A DNA stretch of 64,000 nucleotides, taken from Acanthochlamys bracteata. Taxonomy: Eukaryota > Streptophyta > Magnoliopsida > Pandanales > Velloziaceae. The notes under the pieces are model-generated. The model was not told where the DNA came from. It was given only the letters and a program-made list of their open reading frames with translations, and searched no databases. The translations under genes were made by a program, and so were the position numbers. The stretch covers positions 6,826,535 to 6,890,534 of the forward strand of contig CM034138.1 of NCBI GenBank assembly GCA_019914995.1, in the 5' to 3' direction. Shown one piece after another: positions 1 through 10,929 of the stretch. Every line of letters starts with the position of its first letter. Positions within the stretch are counted from its first letter, which is position 1.

Positions 1-156
1 ACACAAAGAAAGAGAAAGGGCAAAGAGTTTTCAAATCAAGTGTGGCTGAAGAGAACTATGTAACTTTATTAACCCAAATATTCAATATTATGTATCTAGG
101 TACAAGAATGCTATAGACGTGATGATGCTTAGGGGTTTGGTGTTCTACAGAACCGA

Positions 157-573
157 ATGATGGAGCTAAGCCAATCTTCTGCAAATTCTGGTACTCCTAG
201 AGACGCGATGGATATCATGGAGGAGGTTCTTGGACGGGTATGTGGATATGCCCATAGTCTGGGAGTACGCAAGAAACCCCCACCAAATCATACGAAGATG
301 GCTCACTTGGTTGCACAATATTCTGCTCAATATGAACGTTCACAGCAGGAGTTTAGGAACCAACAAGAAGAGATGGCGACCAGGATGGAGACATGGATGA
401 GGGAGCAAAAAGAACTTTTCCAGCGGCAGGAAGAGCTTAAGCAGAAAGAGCTTGAGGAAGTTCGTGCACAGAGTGCTGCAACACGTGCGCAGAACCAATT
501 ATTGATTCGATTGCTGCAAGAACGTGGAATCCCTGTTAATGACCTTATATCCGACTCTGCAACTCAATGGTAA
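157..573 (+). pseudogene. C-terminal fragment of a CACTA (En/Spm) transposon protein, Transposase_24-like
   Basis: The 138-codon open frame begins just after a possible 3' splice site (ctacag near 150) and ends in TAA. Residues 18-40 (DIMEEVLGR followed by GYAHSLG) resemble the short conserved block of plant En/Spm-associated proteins of the Transposase_24 type. It is followed by a long charged, Q/E-rich stretch at about residues 55-120 that should form a coiled coil, which is the usual C-terminal layout of those proteins. The upstream part would lie outside the window, so completeness cannot be judged. No other CACTA part (TNP2 transposase, CACTA termini) is visible downstream. It is most likely a relic or the tail of an element that starts before the window. 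A host gene exon is the alternative. Confidence 0.55.
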
Positions 574-2436
574 GTCTTAACTTCTACATAGAATGAGTTT
601 TTATTAATTAAAAATTTTGATAGCTCCTCCGTTACATTTTGGAATAACATTATAAACAAGTACATCAATTTATATATAGCATATAGGCCGGATGGGTAAA
701 AATGCAAAATTACAGAGGGATCTGGCGTGACCACCGTCATCTCCACCTTGGGATCAGAGAATGTGATTGTACATTAGATTCTCCTAAAATGAAACTTCCC
801 AACATGATAGTCCTCCTAAGAATTAATCTCATGAATATCCTTGTTTATGTTCGCTGATCAATGGTTATTGAATCTAATATAATCAGTTAATGAAAGCCAT
901 GAAGAGTCTCAACAAATGACTAATTAGCTAGATCAACACTATACCCATGCTATAATTACTCTTGACTAAGCACATTTGTTCAAGTTGTATAAGCAGAAGC
1001 AATTGCATCCAGTATATAGTTTCATACACTGTTATATAAAACTATTCAGGACACAGTGATGTTTTATAGAAATTTGCTTTGCTAATGAAGTATACAGATC
1101 CTAACAAATTCAAGGGTTCAAGACAACCTAATCAAAATGTGGAGATAATTTACAATTTCAGTTAAAATTATGTTGCACCTAAAAGGAGCATGGAATATAT
1201 ATACCATTCAGAAAACGTATCCCACATACATAAAAGCATAGAACCAGCTTACTGATTAAATCTGGATGTCACATCATGAAGTTTAAGCAATAGAGAGAGA
1301 TTCAATGTTCAAGTATATATAGTTTATACAGGATTAGCGCTCACCATATGGATACTATCCTGAACCACATACCAGCAGCAATCATACTTGATGATATATT
1401 CAAAGCACGATCAATCAACTTTAAACGACACAAGCTTACGTGTATAGATTGTTCAGAATTAAATGAAGCATGATCTGTTGGACCATCTATACAATTCAAG
1501 CCCATTACAAGCACGGAGCTACTTATAGATTACATCCGTAGGTTATAGATTGCATAGAATTGGAACATGCAAAGGCATAATTGGCAAGATATTATGCAAT
1601 CTAGCAACAACACATGATCAACAAAATCTTATGCAATTCAACTTCTCGCAGTTGATGATTCAAGCATCTTAAAGACAACATAATTTTAACTAATTCCAAA
1701 AATAATTTCTAGGCTATGAATGAGAAGGATAGGGCATAGTTCTTGTGAATAGAAAAAAAGATGTATTCTATCGAGACATAACTTTTAAAATCTAAGGACG
1801 GAGAACACCAACATGGGTCAGATTTCATTGAAGTATTACAGCAGACATATTTTACTAGGGAATCAAACCTCCGTTCTCAATGGTTGTTGCTGCTATGTGA
1901 TTGCTAATTAACCTTGAAGGTCCAGGTGAATCACTTCTCAAATGCCCACTGTTCCTTCTACAGCAGGCTGCTGGTTTATGTTCTCTCTATCTCTCTGTTC
2001 ATTTTATCACTAAAGTCGCAGTTGGTGTGCTCTATTTTTCTCTGTGTATTCGTTCTGTTTGTGTTTGCTCTCTGGCCTTCCCTTTTAGGTTTTTATGCAA
2101 TTTAAACCCTAGATATTTTTCCGGATATCTAGTTCTTGCTCTGCTTCAGCTCCTTCTATGCAATTCTTTTTATTTCTGGAACAGAAACGAGAAGAGTATC
2201 TTCGATTGGAGCAATGCCTTTGGAACCTGCTACATCCTGCGTGAGCTAGCATACCATATCAGGTTTAGCAATTGGGCTTGTTCCTACTTAAAGGCACATC
2301 CAAACTGGACTACGTTTAAGTCTTTGGATGAGTAATTCATCAATTAGATTCTAATTGGTTTGTTTAATTGACTTCAACAGCGATACGCTGGAGCAAACCA
2401 CACTCAAAACCTTGTTGGCTTGAAGTTTGTATTTTG
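574..2436. other. AT-rich intergenic sequence without a recognisable gene
   Basis: I see no exon pair, protein motif or terminal repeat here. The open frames at 1901-2335 are low-complexity readings without family resemblance. The stretch around 1900-2330 is less AT-rich and contains a 5'UTR-like 'aaaccctag', but nothing following it reads as a gene. Confidence 0.4.
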
Positions 2437-3290
2437 CTATCTCAAAATGAAACTGCAGGGATAATGTTTGCTCTCGTACTTTCTCTTCTTAGATTTAGGA
2501 ATAATATCACTTTCAGTATCTTCATCTGTGCTGTATATAAGATCTGAGCCAGTGCATTTTAAATCAGAATGTTCTCCAACATTTTGTTTCATTGGAATTG
2601 AATCTTTTTCATAAATTCTACATAGATCAGCCGCACTTCTAGCAACAGCATTCTCCTCTTCAATTACATCTCTTTCAAATTCAGAATCATAAAAGCTAAC
2701 GTCATAGTTGTCCTCTTCATGCTCACCGAATGAACTATCATCATCAGTCTTAACACTTGCAAACTCAGCTTTGTTTTTGTGCTTGAGTTTCTTGACCATA
2801 AGAAATCATCTACTTTACTTGCATCACTCCTCGCTACCAAAAGCTACCACTACCAACACTAGTGTCATTGCGTTCATCCAAGCCAGCACTAGCACCACTA
2901 ATACCAGTTGCCCCATCTTCTTCCTTGGTCTCCTTCCATTTTTCATCATCATCCTAATCATCGATATAGAAATCTCCAGAATCCTGCAATTTTTCATAAT
3001 CAAGTATGTGCAGACCATGATAATACTGATTGAGTTCTTCAATCTCAATTTGGAGGATCTTTAGGAACACTGTACCTCTAGTTCGGCCATTGTTTTCTAA
3101 TTGAAACACATCTGTGGTTCTGTTTGGTAACATGTGATTACTGATTTAATGGTGTTTAAAAGTCTTATACAATATTTGTTTTCCCTTGCTAGGATAGGAT
3201 GACTGCAAGTGAACTTCGCATTCTTCTTATCATATCCTAACTCTATCATACCCTCTAGCTCTACAAGAGACGTATGATCTTGGTCCACGT
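2437..3290 (-). pseudogene. Decayed N-terminal part of a Mutator (MuDR/MULE) transposase
   Basis: Read on the minus strand from about 3290, a first segment (3288-3097) has the layout of the plant MuDR N-terminal domain: an aromatic Y-x-D start, then ELEGMIELGY, then a short beta-like stretch. It stops in frame. After a frame change the sequence becomes strongly acidic (about 2990-2830), and a third segment (2799-2437) continues with D/E-rich residues (DDDSSFGEHEEDNYDVSFYD) and a basic end. Acidic linkers of this kind sit between the N-terminal MuDR domain and the zinc-finger/transposase core in MULEs. The catalytic core, SWIM finger and terminal repeats are not seen. Stops and frame changes make it non-functional. 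The family call rests on general layout rather than a diagnostic catalytic motif. Confidence 0.5.
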
Positions 3291-3599
3291 AACGATACTA
3301 GTTGACTGTCACTCTTTCATATACCATATCATGCTAAAATACAATATGATCACCATGATGTTGCAGCGTAGTGAAGAGGTCATTGTCTCCGAGTCCTAAG
3401 AAGTTTGTTAAATAATTTTTATGAAAGATTTGATGTAATAGCCTAGAAAATACAGCGATGCTATCTTAAGTGATTTTTTAGTCTAAATACTTAATGAAAT
3501 TGGATGGGCAACTTTTGAAATCAGTCTTCTTCTTTTAAACTTAGAATACTTAATTTCTTAATGCTTATAATAAGATTGTTTTTGTTTGACAAATTAGAT

Positions 3600-5890
3600 G
3601 TCAACTAAATTAACTTGCTTATCTTATGGATATTTTGACTTTGATAGTCCAGTATACACTATCATATAACCTCGCAGATTGAGTGACTATTTTATAAAAC
3701 TAATCTTTTAGCTTTAAAAGAGTTTTCTATCACAAATGGTGCCACCTCGCCGTTTCATCTATTCTATTTAATTCTATGCATAAAATCTTATTCAAATCTT
3801 CCTTATGAATAATCAAATATAAATATTTAAAAAACTATCACTTTGCGATACATCACAATTTTTTATGGTAACAACTTCATTGTCGTCATTTCTATGTTTA
3901 CTAAAATGGCAATACATGTATTCTGTTTTGGTTCTACTTAATTCAAAATTTTTAGATTTTAAAGTACTCCAATATTTCAATTTATAATTTAATTTTTTAT
4001 TTATCTTGTCAACAAAACTATGTTATCGGCGAGTAACATACGGCGAGTAACATACACCAGGTATTTCTTTCTGAATATTCGAGTGAATTTATTCATTACT
4101 AAAACAAATAGATAAGTATTTAAAGCTAAATCTTGATGTAAACTTATAATAATAGGAAACTCTGTTATTATTACCATTACAATACCCTTGAGTGACTACT
4201 CGAACATAATATCCTTCGAGACCTTTATGTATGTATATAGGTATACCTTTTCTTTATAGCATCCACTATAACACTTTTCTATGTACATATTGCAAGCTTT
4301 TTCTAAATTTATAAGAATCATGTGTAGGTCATTCTTTTTTTTCTATATGGTTTCATCATTCTCCTAATTAGATAATTCGTTTTCATAATGGATCTTCATT
4401 GCATAAGAGCAAACTGATTATCTGAAATCTTCGATTACATCTTATCCAATATTTAATAACATTCTCCCATAATTTCATAGTATGGCTCATGAGTTTAATC
4501 TTCTTATGATTAGTATAATCTTGAATATCGCTTTATGTATATATATGTGGGCATTAGAGCACTTTCTCTTTATTCATTTGAAAATTTTCTACTCTTTAAA
4601 ATAAGATTAAATAATTTTGTTAGTTAAGATTGCCCACTTGATCTAAATGTCTCCATATTTTGATTGGGGTTCTATCTGAATCAATAGCTTTTTTATCCTC
4701 ATCATTTTTAAAGCCTCCCTAACCACTACAAAGGTTGGATTTTTTATAAAATAATTAATATTTTTATCTAACCATCAAGTCAGTTATATTCAAAACATGT
4801 CTTTTTAAAATAATTTATCAAATAGTCTTTCATCTGTTTTTTATAGTACTACTACGAAATAATGGTCTTCGTCTTTAATGCATCTAATTTTGATTTATAT
4901 CACTACTTTTTTTTTCTCTCTGACGTACAACTATATAGACAACATTGTCTCTCTTTTAGGGACTTATATAAAATTTCATATTCTGTAATTTGAGACTCAA
5001 TAATCATTTTCTTGATTTTTTATATTTTTCAAGAATTTATTTTTTTTTCTTTTGGTAGATTTCTATAGCATTCTTATGTTTAATTGAGTTTTGTACTTTT
5101 TCATTCCACCACAAGGTTTCTTATTTGTTGGTTTTTCGCCCTTTGATTTTCCTAACACCTCACTCGCGATGTTTCTAATGCAATTAGTCATTCCCATTCA
5201 TATATATTACTATCTTCGTATACATTTCAGTTTTTCTCCTTTGAAATTCGAGTTATAAGTAATTATTTCTATACAAGTTCCACCATCTTTTTCTATGTGT
5301 TGTATTAGCTTTATCATATCTCTTTCCTTTGTTAAAGACATTGTCCAATAGTTACTAACCTATGTTGTGCAGTTAGACTCTACACTACCTTACAATCCTT
5401 ATAAGATGACCAATCCATCTACATCGCGAGAATGTAATCTATTTGGCCGCATGTTTGCTCATTTCTCTAGGTGATAAGGTGGGTATCTTGTTATTTTAAG
5501 ATATGTAATTCGTTAACACCAAATCATAAGCCAATAAATTCAACACTTTGTTACCCTTTTCACTATGATCTACATAATCAGAAATTTTTATGAACTTTTT
5601 TAATACTATGTTATCTTTTCCTACGTGGCCATTCAAATCAACCTAATTATATATTTTTATAGGAATTGTCTGAATAACCTATTGACGTTGTTCCAAAATT
5701 GTTGTTTGGTGGCCTAACAAATTCTTGCTCATTACACTCGGGCTCCTGTGCAGTGCTTCACTAGTATTGGGCGCCCCAACGTAATTTAAATTTAATCGAT
5801 TCATTTTATTAGAATTGACGGAATTTTATGCTTGCTGTCAACCTACCGCAACTCTTTTTCTTTATCCGGGCTTGGACTGGCTAGAAACAT
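3600..5890 (-). mobile_element. Fossil RTE-clade LINE (non-LTR retrotransposon), antisense
   Basis: On the minus strand, in broken frames, a series of RTE-type reverse-transcriptase blocks appears in correct order. The 'DNQF-x(3)-R' block is followed by LHMILINLEKA near 4400-4280, a FPI-x(3)-LHQ-x-LAL block near 4150-4095, the ADD catalytic box region near 4055-4020, a K-x-E-Y-M like block near 3920, the VVTIKNCDVSQSDSF block near 3880-3850, and an RLYDSVYWTIK block near 3670-3640. The 5' part (5890-5640) has no frame left but ends in the GC-richer sequence expected at the 5' side. No clear A-rich tail or target duplication was found, so the limits are approximate. A 14-bp tandem duplication falls in the ADD box. 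Confidence 0.7.
4027..4054. repeat. 14-bp tandem duplication inside the LINE catalytic box
   Basis: The unit cggcgagtaacata occurs twice without a spacer (4027-4040 and 4041-4054). Because 14 is not a multiple of three it shifts the reverse-transcriptase frame at the position of the ADD catalytic box. Confidence 0.85.
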
Positions 5891-7260
5891 AGGTGGAGTT
5901 GGTACGTAATATGAATAATAAATGATACTTATGATAGTAAGTCATGTGGGGTTTGAGGAATGGTATCAAAGTATGACAAAACCTAATGCGAGAAGCTACC
6001 TAGCATTAAATAATCTTACCATGTCAAGACACTCCCAGTCACTACTTTTAGGAATTATTTTATGTGGTATTTCAAATATCATAATCGTTTAGCAAATAAT
6101 ATGCAATCCTGCTGCATACTATAGCCTGCCAAATAGACCCTTGCTGAACCACCACCACCGCAATCCTCTAGATTGCCTAATGTGGTGCATGGGGCCAAAT
6201 TACTTTCAAGGTTAATAAGAGAGATTAAGTTATACCAAAGTTTGCAAATTTATTCAAGTTAATGAAATATACTTATATTTGCTCCTTTAGTAGTTCATAT
6301 CGAAGTAGTATGTTGTTTGCATGTTTTCAATAAATATTTGAAACTTCTGCTGCAGAGTCTTCCTTACCGGTTTTGCAGATCGACCCATTCTGCTTGCGTT
6401 TAAACTTAAAGAACTTCACGGTGTACGTTTGACGAGTATGTTGCTATATTATGTATATTATAAATTGTGGCCATAACTTTCAAACTGTTCTTTCATTGAC
6501 TTTGGCTGTCTATGAAAATGTTATTTGGGTCTGTAAACTAGCTTCAAGTTTGAACAACCATAGTACCAAAACACTATGGTTGTTGAAACTGAACTGTTCT
6601 TGATGGTGCAAAAGTCTAGCTTTTCTGAAGTATGAGCTGCAGCAACAGAAAAGAGTCGGTGTTGAGACATGCTATTCAGCAGTGAATCTCTTCTTGTCAT
6701 TGGAAAGTGTTTATCTACAATGAGAGTAGCTTTTGTTCTGGAAGTCTTCGTCTTCGGTGACCATCTTGTGTTGTGTCGAGCAGATCGCTGAAAGGCAATC
6801 TAGCAAAAGTTGAGCGGTTAAATAACTTCAATGATAAGCCTTTATGTACCGTATGTATGGGTTCTCGTTAGCAAAATTGTTCTTTGATATTTGGAGTCTA
6901 AGTTGCGGTATAAGTTACAGTTAGTATGATTGTCAAATTTTCTGTCTGGTGTGATTTTTTAGGAGGTAAACTTGAGAAATTTTTGGTGAGGTACCTCTCT
7001 CGGTGAAAAAGGGTGAAAACTCCCAACTGCTTCCACAAATCTGCTCAAAATTTTCACCTCTGAAATTTTCTGCATGGGAGCACAATGAGGCCTTCTGAAT
7101 CTCAGTGAGTATGTACTTTATAAGGTTCTCGATTTCAGAGGTCTACGGAAATGTCTAGAAATGTTTTTTAATTCTATTTTAATTTTAATTTTAATTTTAA
7201 TTATATACATTTTAATAAAGGTTTTATAAGAGGAGAAGAAGGCAGTTCTAGTGCTTAGCT
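5891..7260. other. Intergenic sequence, no gene recognised
   Basis: This stretch is less repetitive than most intergenic sequence in the window. A short open segment at about 6357-6435 after a ctgcag could be read as an isolated terminal exon, but I find no partner exon. A 12-bp perfect hairpin lies at 6553-6584. A (ttttaat)-type short tandem repeat lies near 7165-7205. Confidence 0.35.
6553..6584. repeat. Short perfect hairpin, 12-bp arms
   Basis: The arms aacaaccatagt (6553-6564) and actatggttgtt (6573-6584) are exact reverse complements separated by an 8-nt loop. There is no T-run after it and no gene nearby. Confidence 0.7.
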
Positions 7261-8436
7261 AGCTAGCTACAAGCTAGAATCGATTTGAATGAAATGGGAG
7301 AAACGAGAATGGAACGAATGGGAGATGGAATATTGTGGGAGGGAAAAAAGAGAGGGGGTTGAAAGTTAATGGGGTGGAATTTTGAGGGAAAGAAAGAATG
7401 TTGTTTTTGTTGGAGAAAGCAAAACGCACTTTGCACTAGTTTCAAAGGGGGAAGTAAATAGTATACTCCGAAATACTCTTCTGTCTTTCGGTTCCTGCTT
7501 CCTTGACTTCTTAATCAGCCACTATTTATTTATGTATCAAAGTTAAAACTTTCATATTGTTAACCATGCATGAATTGCAATACCTCATAAAATTAATAGC
7601 AAAAAAAGCAGGAAATAACAAAGTTCACATATTCATCTTTACTTTTTGTATAATTAATCTATGGATCATTAACAATGGTAATGGTAGTGTTAAAAAATGA
7701 AAAAAATATGCGTAGTAAGAGTTTATTATTATTTTTTTAATAAAAAAAGACTTGTTTTGGCTTTTAAATATAGTCAAACCCAAATTTTAAAATTAATTTT
7801 TTAAATCTACTTCCTAAGAACTTATTTTTTTAAAATTTACTTTATTATAACCAAACGAGCCTAAAGCAAAGCTTTTTTTTAACTTATTAGTTTACCAGAG
7901 CCGTCTTGGCTCTTATAATTATCCACTTTGTTTGCCATTGCGTTCAAAAAATCAGTTTTTTAATTTTATATTTTATTTTTTAATATATATTTTATAAATA
8001 TATAAAAAATTTATTTAAAAATTCAAAAAGTGTAAAAAAATTCTACATAATAAAATCTTTTTATTATATATTTATTTATTATTTATTTTTTAAAATAAAA
8101 AATAAAGTTCATTTTAAAAAAAAGTAAAAATATTTTTTATTTTTAAAAATTCTATTTCATAAGCACTCCATATTGATTAAAATGTCAATATATGATTACT
8201 TAAAAAAAATATTATTATTTTTTACTATATGAATTAATTATCTATTGATATATAAGTAACAAAATAAAGTGCGTTAGGAATAAAACAACGTTCAAACATA
8301 GGAGTTTCTTTTTAAAACATTAAGGTTAAATTTTTTCTCTCCCTTTTTTAGCCTACCTCTTCTGTGATGTTTGTATTCAAGCGTTAACTACAATTTAATT
8401 AATTTGAATTAGATACGGAGTTTGTTAAGTGTGTAT
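7261..8436. other. AT-rich intergenic sequence with a purine-biased block and a degenerate MITE
   Basis: From about 7275 to 7440 the plus strand is strikingly rich in G and A, without coding character on either strand. From about 7940 to 8172 the sequence follows the consensus interior of the GGGGGTGTTTGG MITE family seen intact at 15649 and 17827, but its ends are worn. The remainder is A/T-rich with no support for a gene. Confidence 0.4.
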
Positions 8437-9176
8437 CATTGTTGTCAGACCCGGACCAAACCATCCAGATCGATCCGAAAATCATTTATCTGGACAGTAA
8501 ATTGGTCCGAATTTGTAAAAAATCATTTATATAATTGTTCTATTTTGACCCGCTTCAATCCGATCGACCCGCTCACCCAGTACAAATCTAGTTGAATAAA
8601 ATTTTTTAAAAATTAATTAAAAAAATTTAAATTGATAATATATAGTTTAGACTTTGTATTTGGATGTGATAATGTAAAAATATAATTGATTATATTTTAT
8701 TTGTAAATATCAATTATTAGTGATTTTTAAAATTTTATATTGTAAAATATTCATACTCAAATATGTATACCTAAAAAAGTTGATTATATCTCTATTATGA
8801 TTTATCTATTTTATAATTTTATCTTCTTCTAATTTCCTAATTTATTTAAATATTTCTTATTATAAATTATTATTATTATTGGTGGTAATATTATGGTGGC
8901 AATATTTTAATTCTTGCTGTAATTATTATTGCTGTTATTGTTGATAGTAATGTCATAGTAAAAGTACTCTAATTTTTTGCTGTAATTGCTGCTGTTATTA
9001 TTATTGCTAGTACCATAATGGCAATAAATTTTTCACTGTTGTTGTTATTATTATTAGTTAAAAATATTTTAATATTATTGATCCGACGGTTTAACCGGTT
9101 GACCCGGCGGATCAATCTGAAAATCGTGACCCGAATAATTTTTCGATTCGATGTCCGATCCGGTTCTGACAACTAT
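8437..9176. mobile_element. Mutator-like non-autonomous element, family C (GTTGTCAGA ends)
   Basis: The ends are inverted: cattgttgtcagacccgg at the left and, on the other strand, atagttgtcagaaccgg at the right. They are flanked by an imperfect 9-bp direct repeat (agtgtgtat at 8428-8436 and gatgtgtat at 9177-9185, 7 of 9 identical). Both subterminal regions are rich in gaccc/cggat motifs, while the interior is very AT-rich and carries a minisatellite. There is no transposase frame. The element at 60955-61586 has the same kind of ends. A 9-bp target duplication is the Mutator hallmark; because this copy's duplication is imperfect the superfamily call leans on the second copy. Confidence 0.65.
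8884..9057. repeat. Minisatellite of about 61-63 bp, three degenerate units
   Basis: Three successive units can be aligned by their shared plan: a 'tagtaat/ggtaata' start, a 'atggtggcaata' type block, 'ctaatttttTGCTGTAATT' type text, and a GCTGTTATTATTATTG-type end. The units are about 8884-8944, 8945-9007 and 9008-9057, the last one shortened. The array sits inside the family C element. Confidence 0.6.
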
Positions 9177-9202
9177 GATGTGTATAGGACAAGAGCAAGT
9201 TA

Positions 9203-9569
9203 TGGTGTGTTTACATTCGCTAAACTTAGACTTTAAAACGTGAGTTTAAAAAATTAATAAATATACAATGTTTTTTAAAAAATAAATTTTTTATATTAAT
9301 TTACCAAGAGGCGGGAGGAGTCCGAGAGACCGATAGGAAACGTAAAACGAGAGCCCTCTGTTCTGGTTCACCTCCGGAGATTGTATGGAGCCCGAAAAGA
9401 AAAAGTTATAGTTCTCCGTACAATCCCCGGATACTAGATTTCCGGTTCTGAGGCTAGGTAGAGTATTAATAGTATATCTTAAAATTAATTTAAAAAATTA
9501 TTTAAAATTTTTATTTATTTATATTAAAAATAAGTTTAAAAAATTTTTGTGGCTTAGTAAAACACGCCC
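9203..9569. mobile_element. TTA-duplicating MITE (family 3) with an internal insertion
   Basis: The element is bounded by TTA on both sides (9200-9202 and 9570-9572) and has short inverted ends (tggtgtgtttac; gggcgtgttttac on the opposite strand). Its outer parts match the interiors of the copies at 15085-15318 and 25300-25533. Between 'tatattaattta' and 'attaatagta', which are contiguous in those copies, about 160 bp of GC-rich sequence are inserted. The TTA duplication points to PIF/Harbinger. Confidence 0.7.
9304..9464. other. GC-rich insert of unknown origin inside the MITE
   Basis: This block interrupts the MITE consensus and differs sharply in composition from its surroundings. It contains an imperfect inverted repeat (ccggagattgta near 9374 and tacaatccccgg near 9419). 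I do not recognise a gene, tRNA or transposon end. An organellar-DNA insertion or filler DNA from another locus is possible but unproven. Confidence 0.6.
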
Positions 9570-10929
9570 TTAATGCCGCTAGGGCTAACACTCTAAAAGA
9601 AGAGAAAACAATAAACAATTCAAAATTAATAGCTTATGGCCTTTCTCAGTATTTACCCTAAAATTTATCCCCAATTGGTATATAAGGCCCATATGGCCCA
9701 TTTATCTAATAAGTATATAACAACAACAATCCAGAAATCATAGGAAAAATATCAACATATCATATCTTAATCTATCTAAAGAAACATGTCATATGTGATC
9801 GTTATACTCCGAAACCAACTTTGAGGAAAGAGTCATGAAGATTGTTCATTAACGTTTGCTACAAGACTTTACGTGGATGAAAAATAAATATATCCTCTTC
9901 ATTTTATAATTAAGTGAAATTTCAGTTTGCCTCTTTGTGAACGATGGCGCATATCACAGTTCAGTTCTTTGTCAAACGTCTACTATATTGACTAGACCAT
10001 TGACGGTTCTATTGCTTGTCACCGTAATAACAAAAGAAAAACACTCATTTAGGGAATAATGTAATCCATCATGTGTAGAACAATTTAGGATTTGGATATG
10101 GTGCACCGTTTTACGTGATCCAATTTAGATTAATTCTGTTTTTGTAGTAGAATCTACTTGACTCGAGTATAATAAAAGAAATCGTAAGTAGCAGAGATCG
10201 CTCAAACCAACGATGCGTAGCTCTTCGCTACTTGCTTCATGTCTCATTCGATAGGTAAGTTTGTGCGTCTTCGCTTCACATTTTTTTCACGTCGACCAAG
10301 GGAACAACCAACTTAGGGCATGGAATCATGGGTTGCCAAATATTGCATCTTTTTTCAAATGGCAAACAGAGAAACACCTACGGTTATGCCAACTATTATG
10401 AAAGACAATTTGGAAAACAAAATTAGAAAGCATGCGCATATATATGTTCTTAATTACATAAGTTATAGATGTTATATACTGCAGTACTAGTATATAATAA
10501 TCCAGCATTAAACAAATTAATCTCAGATACAAATATAAACAAACAACATTAATAGAGGGAACCTTCCATTTAGTTAATAACTGGATTAGTTTGATGCATG
10601 CATATGCATATATACTTATATATATATAAGTATCATGCATGTAGACTCTTCCCATCGGTACGTAGTCTTGCATGTATACGTCAGTACGTATACGTACCAG
10701 TTTAATTAACAGATTCTCTCTAAGATATTCACATCACATTTTGTCGACCAGTAGATATATACGATCAATGAATATGTATATAGTTTTAAATGAAAGAATA
10801 TCAATGCACGGATTCTTTGTGTGATGGTGGGGGTATTGGTGGCATGACGAAATAAACTACCACTACGATGTGAATGGAATATGCAGTAGATGTATGAGAG
10901 ATAGATAGGTATAGAAATTAATGTCAGTC
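9570..10929. other. Intergenic region and 3' flank of the CCCH gene
   Basis: No coding exon is recognised. The 3' untranslated region of the minus-strand CCCH gene must lie at its right end (below 10930). A 22-bp perfect palindrome is at 10612-10633. Confidence 0.4.
10612..10633. repeat. 22-bp perfect palindrome downstream of the CCCH gene
   Basis: The sequence atacttatatatatataagt plus 'at' equals its own reverse complement. It lies about 300 bp beyond the stop codon of the minus-strand gene, so it may be in or near the 3' end of that transcript. Confidence 0.8.

Noticed and set aside
1901-2335. Overlapping plus-strand open frames of 144 and 63 codons
   Set aside because: Cys/Leu/Phe-rich low-complexity readings without a domain, partner exon or codon bias; the 144-codon frame does not begin with ATG.
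6357-6435. Isolated exon-like frame after ctgcag
   Set aside because: Open and of mixed composition, but with no upstream exon in phase and no recognisable family.
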